Shown: piece after piece, positions 1 to 11,842 of the stretch | Numbering within the stretch: position 1 is the first letter of the stretch | How the letters are laid out: every line of letters starts with the position of its first letter | DNA from: Psococerastis gibbosa | Taxonomy: Eukaryota > Arthropoda > Insecta > Psocodea > Psocidae | Reading direction: 5' to 3' | NCBI GenBank assembly: GCA_963971405.1 | Contig: OZ020487.1 | Coordinates: forward strand, 15,225,344-15,289,343 | Length of the DNA: 64,000 bases | Notes under the pieces: model-generated | Told to the model about the DNA's origin: nothing | Database searches by the model: none | What the model saw: the letters and a program-made list of their open reading frames with translations, nothing else | Translations under genes and position numbers: made by a program

Positions 1-2440
1 ACATAGTAAATATATCTTGTCACCTTCTGATCTGGATACGTTTTATACCAAAATGCTCACCCTTACTCCAAGTACTAATTGTAATGTAGAAATTTACCCA
101 AAATTAAAATTCCCCACTACAAAAGATAACCCTATCCAATTCGAAACACGGGGGGTACTTTCACTTTATATCTTACGCGATAACCATGACGATTGTGTTG
201 ATTATGGCAGACCGCCAAAACCCTTGAAAGGGGTGGGGAACATTGTATACGTTAATAGAGCAATATGGAAAATTACTGAGAGAGACCCTTAGTTAGGGAA
301 TGTTCAGGTGAGGCCGGACCCCCTCCCCCCTTGGCATTTTTAATTAAATAACCCACTGTATTATCTTACTGGACCCCCCGGAGACTCGTTTCAACCCCCT
401 CCTGCCTTTGTTGGATTGCTGAAACGTTTTAACACTCAAGATACCACCCTCCCCGTCTCCCCTTTCTGTACCCGTATACCTTGTAGTGCGTCTACCCCCG
501 CGCTTCCTGCCTGGCTTACTTACCTTACTAATTAATTTTGCCCCCCCCCCCCCGAGGAACCGCGATCCTTTTCGGAATTTTGATGTGCCGTTACTTGTAA
601 ATTTCGTAAATCCCCTTTTAATGAATATTGTCGTGAATATTATGGTGATATGCTTTGAGAGGGGATCCCGTTTTCGTGTTGTCCCTTATGGATCGTATAC
701 AGCCCTTCAGCTGGCAAACTATTAGTTGAAATTATTGTAACGTCACCTTTCATAGTTTCTGAAAACTTATCACGAATAAAGTAAACTTATGTCCTAGGGG
801 TAAATTTAAACTGGAACAATTTTCTCTTTCCTAAAGCACTCGATTGGGTGATGGAAAAATTGCATAGACCAGAATTGGACAGACAGAAGACTACTTCAAG
901 GCAACATTTGTGGGCCGGATAATACTAGTACTTCATAAAAATGGCATGGTATGTCAAGGTTAAGAATTTTCCGGGTTTCCTTCAAGAAAATGGAAAGAAG
1001 GATAGATATTGTCTTTATTTTCCATATGGGCCAATAGCCCACTCTTACAATTAACCCATAAAATATTGTTTCTTATAAAACCAAAACCTGCACGAGAAAA
1101 CAATGAGTAGAGTTTCATAACTCTATTAGTAGCAGACATTTTTTGTTGGGTGTACGTACAATGCATTCGCGTTACAAAAGTTTGAGTAAGCTTTGATTTG
1201 AAATTATTTGGGTTGTTTATTCTTTCAATGTCGATAATATTTTTAAAGAAATGAATCATTTATAGGCCTATAATTTGTTGGCCTGGAAGCCTTAGGAGCA
1301 TCCGTAGAACACCCAGTTTCATCAAACTCTGATGAATGGTTTCGGAACGCATAGGGCACAAACGTACACTTGATTTTTATAATGTAATACGATACAAGAT
1401 TTCACAACTAAATCACGTCTGAGTTAATTAGCACCTGGTGAAATGCTTCTCGACAAAGTTAATTTTTTTTTTTTTTAGTAATTTTTCCTGAAAATTTCCA
1501 GTGAAATTTAATTTGTACGCCTATACAATTTTCCTCGCTGCCCCTATGAAACACGAACCCTGTGCCTTCAGTTCACGCATCATAATTTATGTAACTGTTC
1601 TCTGAAGTGTTAACAATGTTAATTGCCCTGTTGTAATCCTTCAACAAGCGACCTTTATCCAGTTGTCCAGTACACTTGCTCCAGCCATAAACTGAACGAC
1701 ATTACTGCTCTCAACGAATTCTTCCAGCATTCCCTCCTTGTCATCGACTGTCTTTCACCAGCATAATTTTCCTCCTGCCGTTTTTTTTTTTCATCCACAT
1801 TGTTGGAGAAAGTTAATTGGTTGCAGAGATTGTAGTTGACCTGTATGGTATGAGTTTGAAGGTTACTTCAAGGCAACCTGTATGGACTATGTAAGCATCT
1901 GTAAGTGGTATAATTCCGATTACTCCCTTATTTTTCTTTTTAAATTGGTGTCATTAGTTGGCGCCAGACTGCAGTAGTTTCTTCTTGTTATAGTATTGTC
2001 ATTGTCAACGTAAACATTTGATGATGGCTAATCAAAGGGGAACGTACTGGGATTGTGGGACTTTCTTTAGGGTGCTCTTTTTCGTACTCTTTTTGAAAGA
2101 AAAAAAATGTTCATAACATTTAAATTTATAAATTTGGGCTCTTTTCACATTATTATGACGAATGGTGCTGCTGAATTAAAGAATCTTCGTTTGAATACGT
2201 GTCCTTCTTATATCATATCAATTTTCTTTAATAAATAAATAAATTTCTGTTAAATTATACAATCAAGTTTGTATAAAGTAAAATAGTCAAAATATCGTCA
2301 AAATCAGGTAGTTCTGTCATTGTGCTAGTGCTTCAGTGACAGTGTAGAAAGCATTCTCTAAGAGATAGTCTCTAAGGAATTTAGGGAAGCTAGTAGCATT
2401 TCTCTGCACTCTTGGTTCATATGGGAGTTTTCTAAGGCAA
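1..2440. other. Unassigned A+T-rich DNA, no supported gene
   Basis: A frame open from the left edge to about 292 (plus) has no motif I recognise; it could be a chance frame or part of something outside the window. A minus-strand frame at 960-1259 is equally anonymous. There is a C13 tract at 541-553 and T runs near 1461-1475 and 1781-1791. No splice-site pair, RNA gene or repeat related to the rest of the window was found. Confidence 0.3.
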
Positions 2441-2454
2441 GTAAAACCATCCAA

Positions 2455-2772
2455 AATTGAGTTAACTCACAATAAAAACAACTGTCTCGAGATATGATTC
2501 TTTCAAATCTACTTGCCAAAGTTCACCAAAATCCACAGAGTAGTTTGCCCACAAATCGACGAACAGACAAACAGTCCGAGAGACAGGCATTTCGTAAAAA
2601 CCAATTTTCTTGGTTCCTGGGACCTCAAAACGTGTAAATCTATTGAAATCTCCAAATTGATCATTTCGACCATCACCAAGCTTTCATTATACTAACGTAT
2701 GCGTAGGAAATTGTTTACAAGGCGCCAAATGCGTTACAAGACTGGAGACTGCTGCCCTTCTCGTTCCTTATC
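2455..2772 (-). repeat. Partial copy of the TGCTTTCC dispersed repeat plus flank
   Basis: On the minus strand this segment matches the first third of the full copies at 2841-3651 and 39950-40755: the AAGCTTT/CGTAAAAACC stretch, a degenerate TCTG-rich run, GGGCAAACTAC and the AACTCAATTT end. It is followed by a short flank (GGCGCCAAATGCG, then GACTGGAGACT) that recurs after the full copy at about 3655-3712. The pair therefore looks like a local duplication of repeat end plus flank rather than two independent insertions. Confidence 0.6.
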
Positions 2773-2840
2773 GGCTTTCCTTATACTAACGTATAAATAG
2801 GAAAGCAATAAGAAAGAACCGGTCCGAGTTTACTCGAACA

Positions 2841-3651
2841 TGCTTTCCAATTTATCAATTAGTTGATGGAGAAAATTAGCAATGTCATGGTAAATTAAAT
2901 TTCCTATGGTTAAATTTCGGATATCTCGTGGGGGGGGGGGGGGGGGTTGTCCACCTGACGTCACTGGAGGTGAGATAAATTCTAGATAGGTTAGACCACC
3001 AACACATTACCACACAGTAATAATGGCAGGGCACGCAATTCATTTATTCATTTCAGCGTGAATTTTCTATAATTTTTTCAAAAAATAATTTTTTCAAAAA
3101 ATAATTTTTTGTAAAAAACCCAATAGTTTTTTGGGAAAGCAACCTGTCTGGTTTCGTTACTCAATTTATCAACTAAAACATGCCTGAAGGCAGAAATCAT
3201 CGATAGAAAGGTTACATAGAAAAATTATTGTTTAGTCATTTCTTATGAAAATTTAGTTATTTTTATTTTTTTACCCCCAGAAAGAAACTATCAAGAGGCA
3301 AGCAACCCCCCGCATTTTGTCAACATTAATAACGACTACAATGTATGTGAATTTAAAAGAAATTGTTAGAGCCGTTTTTGAGAAATAATTTTTTTCGACG
3401 TTTTTTGGAGTTTTTTTAAAGATAAAACTAACTCAATTTGGGGGGGCCCCCCAAATTGAGTTAGCCCAAAATAAAAATAAAGTCCCGAGGTATGATTTTT
3501 GTGAACTTACATGCCAAATTTCATCAAAATCGAGTAGTTTGCCCGGAAATCGCCACGAACAGACAGACAGAGCGACAGACAGACATTTCGTAAAAACCAC
3601 TTTTTTGACCATCGCAAAGCTTTCCTTATACTACGTATAAATTGGAAAGCA
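2841..3651 (-). repeat. TGCTTTCC dispersed repeat, full-length copy
   Basis: A copy of about 811 bp bounded by inverted TGCTTTCCAATTTAT / ATAAATTGGAAAGCA. The order on the minus strand is the same as in the copies near 40 and 56 kb: CGTAAAAACC, a TCTG-rich run, AACTCAATTT, AAAATGCGGGGGG, the TTTTACCCCCAG complement, then a G/C homopolymer next to a CACCTGACGTC-like segment. It encodes nothing recognisable. Similarity continues about 20 bp beyond the inner inverted repeat (TCCGAGTTTACTCGAACA), so the true element end may lie there. The inverted ends suggest a non-autonomous DNA transposon, but I see no clean target duplication. Confidence 0.7.
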
Positions 3652-4029
3652 ATTATACAAGGCGCCAAATGCGTAAGACTGGAGACTACTGCCCTTCTCG
3701 TCCCTTATCAGCCTGTCGGAAATGTTGTTAATGACCCTGGCTTATGCAGTAGAGGAGTAGACAGTAGAGAGTAGTCGTCGGGCCAGTTACTCTATAACTA
3801 CTATTATCAGAGGCGGATTGTTGAGCGATTAATACGGCCGTCCAGCCATAGCCGGATTGACAGGTCTGCTGCCACTTTCTGAAAAATTTTCTAGCCTGCT
3901 ACAATATGCGAAGTTTAGACTTCTGTATAGCAGCATAGTCCGGTTGGAGGAGAATTGGACTAAGAAACGAGTGGTCAAGGTTGGTGACTAAGCGTATAAG
4001 GAAAAATTTCCTCCGACCCTGGGCCCTTC
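3652..4029. other. Short flank of the repeat, then unassigned DNA
   Basis: The first 60 bp match the flank at 2711-2772. The remainder, to a CTT-rich run at 4030, shows nothing I can assign. Confidence 0.4.
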
Positions 4030-4380
4030 ATCTTCTTCTTCTTCTTCGTTTTCTTTAAATGTCATGGCAATTTGGTCCTTGGAGACTGCTGCTCTGAAAA
4101 GGGAAGTTGGGCTCTTGCCAAACCAAAATGTTCTTCTTCTGCCGGGAGCCTTCAGTCCTTTTATACATGCATACGTTCCTCATCACATGACCGAAATGTC
4201 TGAAGATGCTTCTGAATGGGACCATATCCCGTTCTTTTTCTACCAAGAGCCTTCAGTCCTTTCATACATGCAGGAGGCGATACTTTTCGTTCCTCATCAT
4301 ATGACCGAAGTGTCTGTCTGAAGATGCTTCTGAATGGGACCCCGTCAATGCGGCAATGACCAAACGCACTTGGCACCAGA
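4030..4380 (-). repeat. Possible LINE 3' end with AAG-type tail and internal 101-bp duplication
   Basis: Read on the minus strand, this segment ends in an AAG-type run (plus strand CTTCTTCTTCTTCTTCG at 4030-4049), like the tails of the LINE copies at 34 and 58 kb. One frame contains FRHFGHVMRN, which resembles the (R)xxGHVxRM segment just after the reverse transcriptase of non-LTR elements. A unit of about 101 bp (GAGCCTTCAGTCCTTT to GCTTCTGAATGGGACC) occurs twice, starting near 4146 and 4247, with small indels. The LINE identity is an inference from tail and motif; the duplication is seen directly. Confidence 0.4.
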
Positions 4381-6830
4381 CTTAATTGAATGTGGTTTCG
4401 TCCATCACTAACCAGGGCGACATTTGTTGTCAGACAGTTGGTCTGAGTCGTGATCAGGCGTGAAACCTTCCTTTAAAATCGGTCTTTCTCCTCCTCGTCA
4501 TTTAATTGCAATGCACTTGCTGAAAATATCAGGCAAAAGCTCTTATACACTTCTGAAACACTTGAAACTGCAAAAAGAGTGACGGTGAGAGCACATCAGT
4601 GCTTAAGTGCATTACCGTTAAAAACACCCCACTGCCTCGCAGAATTGAAAATGTTGCCACAAAAGAAAGAGACACCCTTTCCAGCCCCTAACCAAATTTC
4701 ACTCCCCGTGATGAAATTTTACACTATTACTTCATGGTTGGGAGGGGCGGGAGGAGGACTCTGTCTGTTAATTACTTTTTTAACCACAGCACCTGATCAT
4801 GAGGGGGTTGTATTGCTGTGGCTTCTCTGCCGGAACCGGAGTTTTTATGCACGTGGCGATTAGTCACTGGGTCCTAGTGGTCAATCGATCCGCCGGTGCA
4901 TTGAAATTAGGTGTCAAAACTTAACTGTGTAGCGTGCCTTCTACGCTCTTAAAATCGACTGTCACCATTTAAAAAAATTAAATGTTAATGTCAAAATTAA
5001 TATATTGCTTTGAAGCTAGGGATGCACACGGGGCGGAAATAAACCCTTTTACCGTCTCAAGTCCCGCACTTTTTGGCTTGAATGGGTCTCCAAATATCAT
5101 ATTTAATAATAAAATTATAAGTTAAATAAAATGTTATTAAATGTAAATTGATATATTCTATGAACGTTCCTGTTGTTTTCTCTTACTTGTAAAACATACA
5201 CTGTTAGTTTCACCTTGTGTTTACATACAGTTATAGTGTTTTCCGTACTGTACAATTTACACTATGCAGTTCTCAATTTCTGTAAAAAAAAGGAGCAAGG
5301 TAAACAAATGATGAAATTTAACCCTGCTTCATCATCGGGAGGCTACCCCGTTAATTACTTTTTTTGTTATCCACATCACCTGATCAACATCCCTTGCTCC
5401 CCCATCAGCAGACCTGGTCAGATAGTCTCCCCCAGGAATGTCGCTGTCTTGTGCGACGACACAAGAAGAATGTCCCCGACGCGCCCTCCGGTTATAATTC
5501 AAAATCTTGTGAATTACGACCCGCCTCCCTCATGTCACTGCTTTTTAAAATTCCTCCGCTACCCCTCCCTCCCTTACTATGCTGGTTTAAGCATGCCCCT
5601 TTTCAACTTTTTTTTCAGCCACCCCTAGTGTTTATTTTGTCTAATATTTCATATCAACTTCTTTTAGTCTAATCACTTACAGTGCTCTCGGCTTCCAAAA
5701 AGTTGTCGTCGTCGTCGTCGTCGTTGGGGAGAAATATTGCGATGCGGGGGGTCGTTGACGTTTGTCGGTTGAGAGAGGGTGCGTTTGGTTGAGGGTTGTA
5801 AATGTGTAACTCGCGGTATTGCTTTTGAAAAATGTAGGCAATACGCTCTTGAAATAAAGTTGGTTATGGGGTTGTGAGAGAAATTTGCGACGAATGTAAA
5901 ATTACAGTAAATTGTTTTATAGTGTAATTATAGAAATGACTAGGATATTACAATATATTGTGATTATTTTTGCTTTGTGGTAAATAATTCTCCGTTGTGT
6001 AATCTACATAATTTACTTTCACTAATTTTGGCTTTCTTTTATTTTCAGGTAAGATGTGCTTACAATACAATACAAATGAAGGTTCTTCCCCTTCACTACA
6101 GTTCGTCGACCACAGCTACTTAATACCGTAGTAATGGCATACCAACATGTAATAGGTAGATTTTGGACAATTAGGGTTGTTCCCATCATCGCTTGAAGTA
6201 TCGGTAAGGGATACTGGGCGGTATTGTTAGATGATCCATTATTACTTACAGATGCTTTTTAAGCCTTCTGTTTCTTACTGTAAGATGGAAACTTACTAAG
6301 GGAATTAATTAAGTAAGCAAATGTAGTACGTCGTTACCTGGCAACTGTTTTCATGACTTCGCTTGTGAGATTTGGTAATCTTGAGGAAGTTTATTAGCCA
6401 GGCTATGTTGTGGAACAAGTGTATATCGATAAGAAGATAAGGCTAGAGTAGCACTTGCTGGGGAAGTTAGGTTCTACCTCTTTGTATGGGTGATATAGGT
6501 GTTAGGTTCAACTTATAATCAATAGAAGAAGATTACTTCTTCGGTAAGTTCACTCAAGCCCAGTCTTCTTAGCGATACTAAGAAAATTACGTCAGATTTG
6601 GTTTAAACTTATTTCACTATAGCTGCTCACCTTGCCACCGATCTTCCCGCAGGCAGGTGAGCGAAGCATCACGTCAGCCGCGAGTTTAAAGTGTCTCTTC
6701 GATATCTCGGTCTCTCGTTTCATTAGTTAGCTTACCTATCGAGAGGTCAAGTTGTAGATGTAAGGTAAATGTTAGTAGGCAACGACCTGCGTGTTATCGG
6801 AGTGACAACTTCGTGCGGGAGTAGCCTGCC
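4381..6830. other. Unassigned DNA
   Basis: No gene supported. About 4690-4800 and 5305-5400 share short blocks (GTTAATTACTTTTTT and CACCTGATCA) and may be diverged copies of one repeat. A short GTC microsatellite lies at 5706-5724. Confidence 0.3.
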
Positions 6831-6831
6831 T

Positions 6832-7290
6832 ATCCCGGTCGGTGCTGTCCTTGGAGTTGGTAGGGTTCTCAGAACAACGATAGCCGGCCAGTGACTTTCG
6901 GTGTCTGGAAATCTAGGTGATTGTGCCGTTGCGGACTATACGGTGAACAGTATCTCGAAAAAAAAAAAAAATAGATATACCTTAGAATACCTGAGAAGCA
7001 CCTTCGTGAGTGACTTGTGTGGGTGTGTCGGTGTGAACAATACTACACTGAAATTAATACGAACGTAGTACCTCAAGTGACAACTGGGAGCAATAAAGGG
7101 AGCATTATAAACCCTGGCATCGGTTGTCGCAGCCAGCCGTGTGTGGCCAGCTTTTTAAATGAAATCCCGGTTAGTGCTATCCTTGGGAGTATCTAGGACC
7201 TAGGTTCTCATAGCAACGAAAGCCGGTCAGTGACTTTGGATGTATGGGATAGAAATCGAGGTAGTTGGCGGATAATGGACAGTAGGTACC
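6832..7290 (+). repeat. Direct duplication of about 125 bp, spaced 333 bp
   Basis: The block at about 6832-6960 recurs at about 7165-7290. Shared landmarks in order are CCCGGT(C/T)(G/A)GTGCT, GGTTCTCA(G/T)A(G/A)CAACGA, AGCCGG(C/T)CAGTGACTTT, then GACAGTA or GAACAGTA. The second copy carries small insertions. It has no coding content that I recognise. It may be two copies of a short interspersed repeat or a local duplication. Confidence 0.55.
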
Positions 7291-7544
7291 ATTCTGTAGA
7301 AATGGATATCATATCCTCATGTGAAAGCTAAAGAGAAGTGCATCCCAAGCTTTCGGATACGATAAATGGTAAGAGTGCACTATTTTGGCTTACTCAGGAT
7401 GGACGGAGGCCCGCTAATAGGCATTCAAATACTTCAACAAACCTTTAAAAACAAAAGTGGGACACGGCCCACTGGACTGTCGATTGTTGTGCAGTGGCGT
7501 CAGAGTGATGATTGCCGCCAAAACTTTAATTCCATAGATGAATG

Positions 7545-7742
7545 ACTCTTTTTCTACCATGGAGTTGATTCGTACATAGATTTGTTTAAATAATACTTAC
7601 GCCTATTGCATTGTATCAATGGTAAGCTTCTCTCAGCTTGTTCATTATCGCTTGTTGCCGGAGTTAACTCACATCATACCATATACCAGTTTGCCAATGG
7701 CCCGAAATGCGTATGGTAACAATACCAATAATGTCAATGGGA
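7545..7742 (-). repeat. CATTGGCAAACT dispersed repeat, copy 1
   Basis: The minus strand matches three other segments (18320-18510, 55880-56105 and 63120-63365). Shared marks are GGACATTAT or GACATTATT, GGGCCATTGGCAAACT, ACAAGCGATMATG and AAGCT(T/K)ACCATTG followed by a CAATGTAACAGGCGTAAG-like end. The copies are diverged and without an intact frame, so this is an old interspersed repeat of unknown class. Confidence 0.6.
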
Positions 7743-7761
7743 CCGTTTGGCGTTTGCCTAA

Positions 7762-8146
7762 GGCGCCCATTCCACCAACCGGCTAGGGCTATTTACAAAA
7801 ACGGTGACGTGGTAGCAGACATTCAATACTTAGGTGGCGTTTCCACCGACCTCGCATTGCAGAATGCAAATGACATTGACGGAAATTAGAATTTTTCTTT
7901 TTATAGAAATCTATTAAAATGTTTGTACTTAACATATCCCATGACGCCATTTTTTAATTTTAGTTTGTTTGTTTGTGATTTTACTGTATGATGATTGATC
8001 AATTTTAACTATGGCATAAACATAAAATAAAAATTTCCGTCAATTCTGCAATGCGAGGTCGGTGGAAACGCCACCTAAGTCTTGAATGTCTGCTACCACG
8101 TCACCGTTTTTGTAAATAGCCTTAGCCGGTCGGTGGAATGGGTGCC
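7762..8146 (-). mobile_element. Long-TIR MITE, PIF/Harbinger-like, copy A
   Basis: The element has long, nearly complementary ends of about 125 bp starting GGCGCCCATTCCACC, with the internal block TTCCACCGACCTCGCATTGC also inverted. The centre is A+T-rich and lacks a transposase. Its middle runs opposite to copies at 44.8 and 48.3 kb, so it is inserted in the other orientation. The left flank offers TAA (7759-7761) but the right flank is TTC, so the 3-bp duplication seen in other copies has decayed here. Assignment to PIF/Harbinger rests on the 3-bp duplications of the sister copies. Confidence 0.75.
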
Positions 8147-8147
8147 T

Positions 8148-8796
8148 TCGGGCAAGGTTCAATGGGCCACTACAAAGTCAGCCTGCGTCCATAAATAGCC
8201 CTTCAAATAATAATGCTATGAATTTATATTACCGTACTCAGTGAATTTCATCCCCTTTTCTGCATGAGCTTCTACCATAAAAATACCGGTGTTTGAATAA
8301 ATTAAATATAACATCACAGGCATCAGTTTATTAAATCCACCAGAATAAATTAAACTTTTAAAATAAACGTTTGCATGGTAACTTCTAAAATATAAGAAAA
8401 AATTCTGTATTCCCTCGGGGTGAAATGTCACAAGGAAACCTTTCTTCTCGGCAGGTGAAAAACCACCGCACACAAATTCTCACAGCAATAATAAAATTTT
8501 TATTTAATAAGAAAGAGTGGTGTAGTCCCCCAGTTCTCATTACATTCAAAGATAGTGGGGAGGGGGCCCTTGTGCACATCTGCATATATATTATGCCATT
8601 TCTCGTAGTCAGCTATCTCCAGGCACGTTTCATGGAGTCCCTGGAACAATCTCAGCTTTGCTTACTTCTCCTTTCTGTGTCTGTCATTCGAGAAGTAGGT
8701 ACTACGTGACGTGTCACTGCATACCATTTTTTATCATTCCCCAATCTGCTTACTTTGTTTAGGAGGACGCTATCAGCCCACTGCGCTTGGCTTTGA
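8148..8796. other. Unassigned DNA between two MITEs
   Basis: No supported gene. Overlapping frames on both strands at 8216-8709 have no recognisable motif. Confidence 0.3.
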
Positions 8797-8799
8797 TTA

Positions 8800-8935
8800 G
8801 GCTCTAATTCCACCGACCTCGTTTTTGATAGTTACCGTGATGTTGACGTGGTAGCAGACTTTAAAGACAGTCTAAAAATGTCTGCTACCACGACAAACGG
8901 TACCTATCAAGAGCGAGGTCGGTGGAATTTGCGCC
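8800..8935. mobile_element. Short 136-bp member of the ATTCCACCGACC MITE family, copy B
   Basis: A compact foldback element. The arms run from GGCTCTAATTCCACCGACCT to AGGTCGGTGGAATTTGCGCC, and further paired blocks (GACGTGGTAGCAGAC / GTCTGCTACCACG) meet in the middle, leaving almost no loop. It is flanked by TTA on both sides (8797-8799 and 8936-8938), as expected of PIF/Harbinger insertions. It carries no coding sequence and must have been moved by a transposase encoded elsewhere. Confidence 0.8.
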
Positions 8936-8938
8936 TTA

Positions 8939-9389
8939 TGAGTTTTTGCCTGTTCCTGCGTGACTGTTTTTCATCACTCCCATTCTACCTGGAGTAGGTC
9001 AGCCTGTTTGTCCCATCTCCTAGGCCTGCCTCTGGTCCAAGGTCGGACACAGGGGGGCAGGGGGGTAGAAAATTTGGTAAATCTATTGTAAATTAATTTA
9101 TTACGCTCTGATTTAATCGATAAGGTTGGCATGAAAACAAGACTTTATAATCTTATTGTTCGCCTTTTGTTCGCAATAGAGTCGTTTTTTCATTTCATTT
9201 TGATTTCATTTCATTTCAATTCATCCTACATATGTTTTTCCTATTTTGACCCACAACTACCCCCCCCCCCCCAAATGGGCTGGGTCCGTCCTGCTCTGGT
9301 CTAGATGCTTGCGGCTGACCCTGCACCCGTGCTCACCTGGAAATTTACCGGGTCCTCCCGTAGCTTGTGTTAACAAGTACTTCTTTTAC
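8939..9389. other. Unassigned DNA with G and C homopolymers
   Basis: Contains a G-rich run at about 9051-9066 and a C13 tract near 9260. No gene or repeat I can name. Confidence 0.3.
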
Positions 9390-9588
9390 CGTGTCAAGAC
9401 ATGTAGAGAAGTGGTACAGACTCCGACTTTCATCCGAAAGGTTGTTGCTTCGAGTCCCACACTTACTATATTTTCTGGCCATGCTTAGGAGGGCATGTAC
9501 AGCAGACGGTCCCAGGTCTTCCTAGTTGAGTGTAAGAGAGGGCTTTATTGCCCTAACTCCGCTAGGTTGGCTTAGTAATAGAACAAAA
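9390..9588 (+). mobile_element. tRNA-derived SINE
   Basis: The head shows an A-box-like GTAGAGAAGTGGTACAGAC and a B-box-like GTTGCTTCGAGTCCCAC at tRNA spacing, with a plausible anticodon-arm region between them. An unrelated body follows (GGGCTTTATTGCCC, then CGCTAGGTTGGCTTAG) and an A-rich end (GAACAAAAAAAG). The acceptor stem is not convincing, so it is not a tRNA gene. The polymerase III boxes plus tail fit a SINE; no second copy of this body was found in the window. Confidence 0.55.
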
Positions 9589-11842
9589 AAAGGATACTGT
9601 TAGTTGCTGACATGTTTGTCAGCATGCTTGAAATCATACGGTACAGGCCCTCTAAGCCATATCTACTCGTAAATGACTTTGTACATTCACAATCGTCTAT
9701 ATAAAATAATAAAATAAATAAAAAATAAAATAACAATTCAGACAAGCATTGCTGTAACTTTCCTCCCCTCTAAGTCCCCTTATCCCTTTCATTTATGCCC
9801 TTTTATGAAATCACAACCCGGTTGTACATAATCCGTGTCATAACCTTCTTCCTTCTCCTGAAATTCTTCCAAACGCAGACCCTTTCATTTAAGCTTCGTC
9901 GTCTTCTAGCTAGCTTTTAATTTGTCGACAGTCTCAGCGGGACCATAAATATAAAGATGCCTCGCGTCTTCTGCTGCTGCAAGATGAAAACGTGATAATT
10001 TTAAGACAAACACGTACCATCAACTACAGAGGGCTGCTGCTCAAGATGAAGTCTATATTATAGTTTGCCTAATTAACTTCTCCCACGCCCTTCGGGACTT
10101 GAACACTGTTGATCTCGAACTCGGGAGTTAAGTTTGACGTTGTCTCCTCATCTTGGACTTAATTAGTTTCTTGATGCAAATCCCCCCCCCCCCCCAATCC
10201 CCCTGTTAGTTGTTGGCCCCGGGGTTAAAGTCTGTTTGCTCAGGCTTTGTTAGATATAAACATAGGATTAGTAAAGGAAGGTGAGGAGGTATAGTGTTTT
10301 AGAGACAATCGAACACCCCCACAGTCAGTTACAATAAAAAGCCCAATTTCAGAAGAAATATTAATACATAATTTAAATATAATATAGTAATTTACAGCAT
10401 TCTAACATAATCAGCATATAACATTAATTGATGTTAAGGGGCCCCCAAAGGATTAACCCGTGCTGGGGCCCCCTATTTATTTACTATATAACAGTTTAGA
10501 ATGTTAGAATAATATATTATACGATACATAAGAAATGGCTATTGTTCGTAGAGTTTAATGACAACTGTCTCAGTGCTTAGAAGAAATGTTCCTATGACTT
10601 TTTATGTACATCACGTCACCAAAAACAATTGGCACTGTTTACTAACCTCAATTTTCTTTTTTCTTTTTTTTTTAAGTCAAGTTCCGAGACTGGCCAGTTG
10701 GTGTAAGTGATGGCCACATAATGTGCTTCAATACGAAGAGGAACATTTCTTCTGTGCAATGAGATATTGATCTATTTAGAGTAAATGCGAGTAAAAAATG
10801 TTTGGACGATGATGAACTGCAAGCTGTTGTTTTTGCACATTTTGCAAGCAAAAGTTCTAATTTTTTCAGGGCTATTAGGTTGATGTCATAATTTGTATAT
10901 TGTAGTATAGTGATGAATAGGTCGGGTGCGGTAGATACAAAAATGAAAATGATTTCATTAAATTACCCCTATTTCGTTTATTTGAGGCTAATTCATTATT
11001 GGACTCACCTTAGTATGTGCGAAATGTAATAATTACAATTACTAGACCTTTTTTATTTAAGAAAATCTCACCTTGCCTTCCCTAGGAACCCTTCGTAAAT
11101 TTTCGCCAGCATTTCTGTCTTGCTAACATAAGTATTTAAATGACTGTTTACTGTTGGTCTATCTGAATTAGAGTCGAGTTTCTCTTAGAGCTTTTAGAGA
11201 TAAAAATTTTGAAAATGACGAAAGTCTCTCTGTCAAGCTTTATCTTAGGGTATTCTACCGAAACTCACGCGGGATGCGAACGCAAAGAAAGCTTTAAGAT
11301 ATTGACAAAAAGTTTAGATGATCGACCACAGCTCATTTTCCCGGATTTACCTGTCCCCTGCACTGCAGAAGAGGCTAAAATGGATCGAAAAAAGAGATTA
11401 TTGCTATAAAACCATTAGTTATGAAATCTTGAAGTAATGACGGGCAAAACAACACCCTGGAATTTTTATTAAATATACTGCTCTGAACTTTGGAGGTGTA
11501 AAATCTAATTAAAGGAAATAGCCAAAGGCCCCGAATAATGAAGCATCCATTGAAAAAGGCTTCATAATAATGAGGTCCAGATTATAATAAGTGATTAAAG
11601 AGTCAATGACTGCTTTGATGAAAATCGGCGAAGTAACACCTGATATTAGGCAGATCGCTCTGATTTCCTAACACTAAGATGATATGTAATTATGCATTAT
11701 GTTTATATCCTTGAGGGTCTTTACGATTTTAATTCATGTTACCTAACTATTAGATCCGCTTTCGTTTTTGTCTTATTTGGCATGGTTCACTACTCTCCCT
11801 ATGAAATGTCATTGCCAGATGATTTGATAATTTAATATAGAC
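9589..11842. other. Unassigned A+T-rich DNA
   Basis: Contains a C14 tract at 10182-10195, a GGGGCCCCC-type imperfect palindrome at 10437-10472, and a T-rich run at 10656-10674. The frame at 11209-11409 has no recognisable domain. No gene supported. Confidence 0.3.

Noticed and set aside
2..292. Frame open from the left edge, about 97 codons, as an exon
   Set aside because: No recognisable domain, no clear donor at its end and no supporting context; open frames of this length occur by chance here.
4064..4376. Overlapping 60- to 85-codon frames as small genes
   Set aside because: They cross a 101-bp duplication and an AAG-type tail; better explained as decayed repeat DNA.
9390..9480. Functional tRNA gene
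   Set aside because: A- and B-box-like words are present but no acceptor stem pairs, and a SINE-like body follows.
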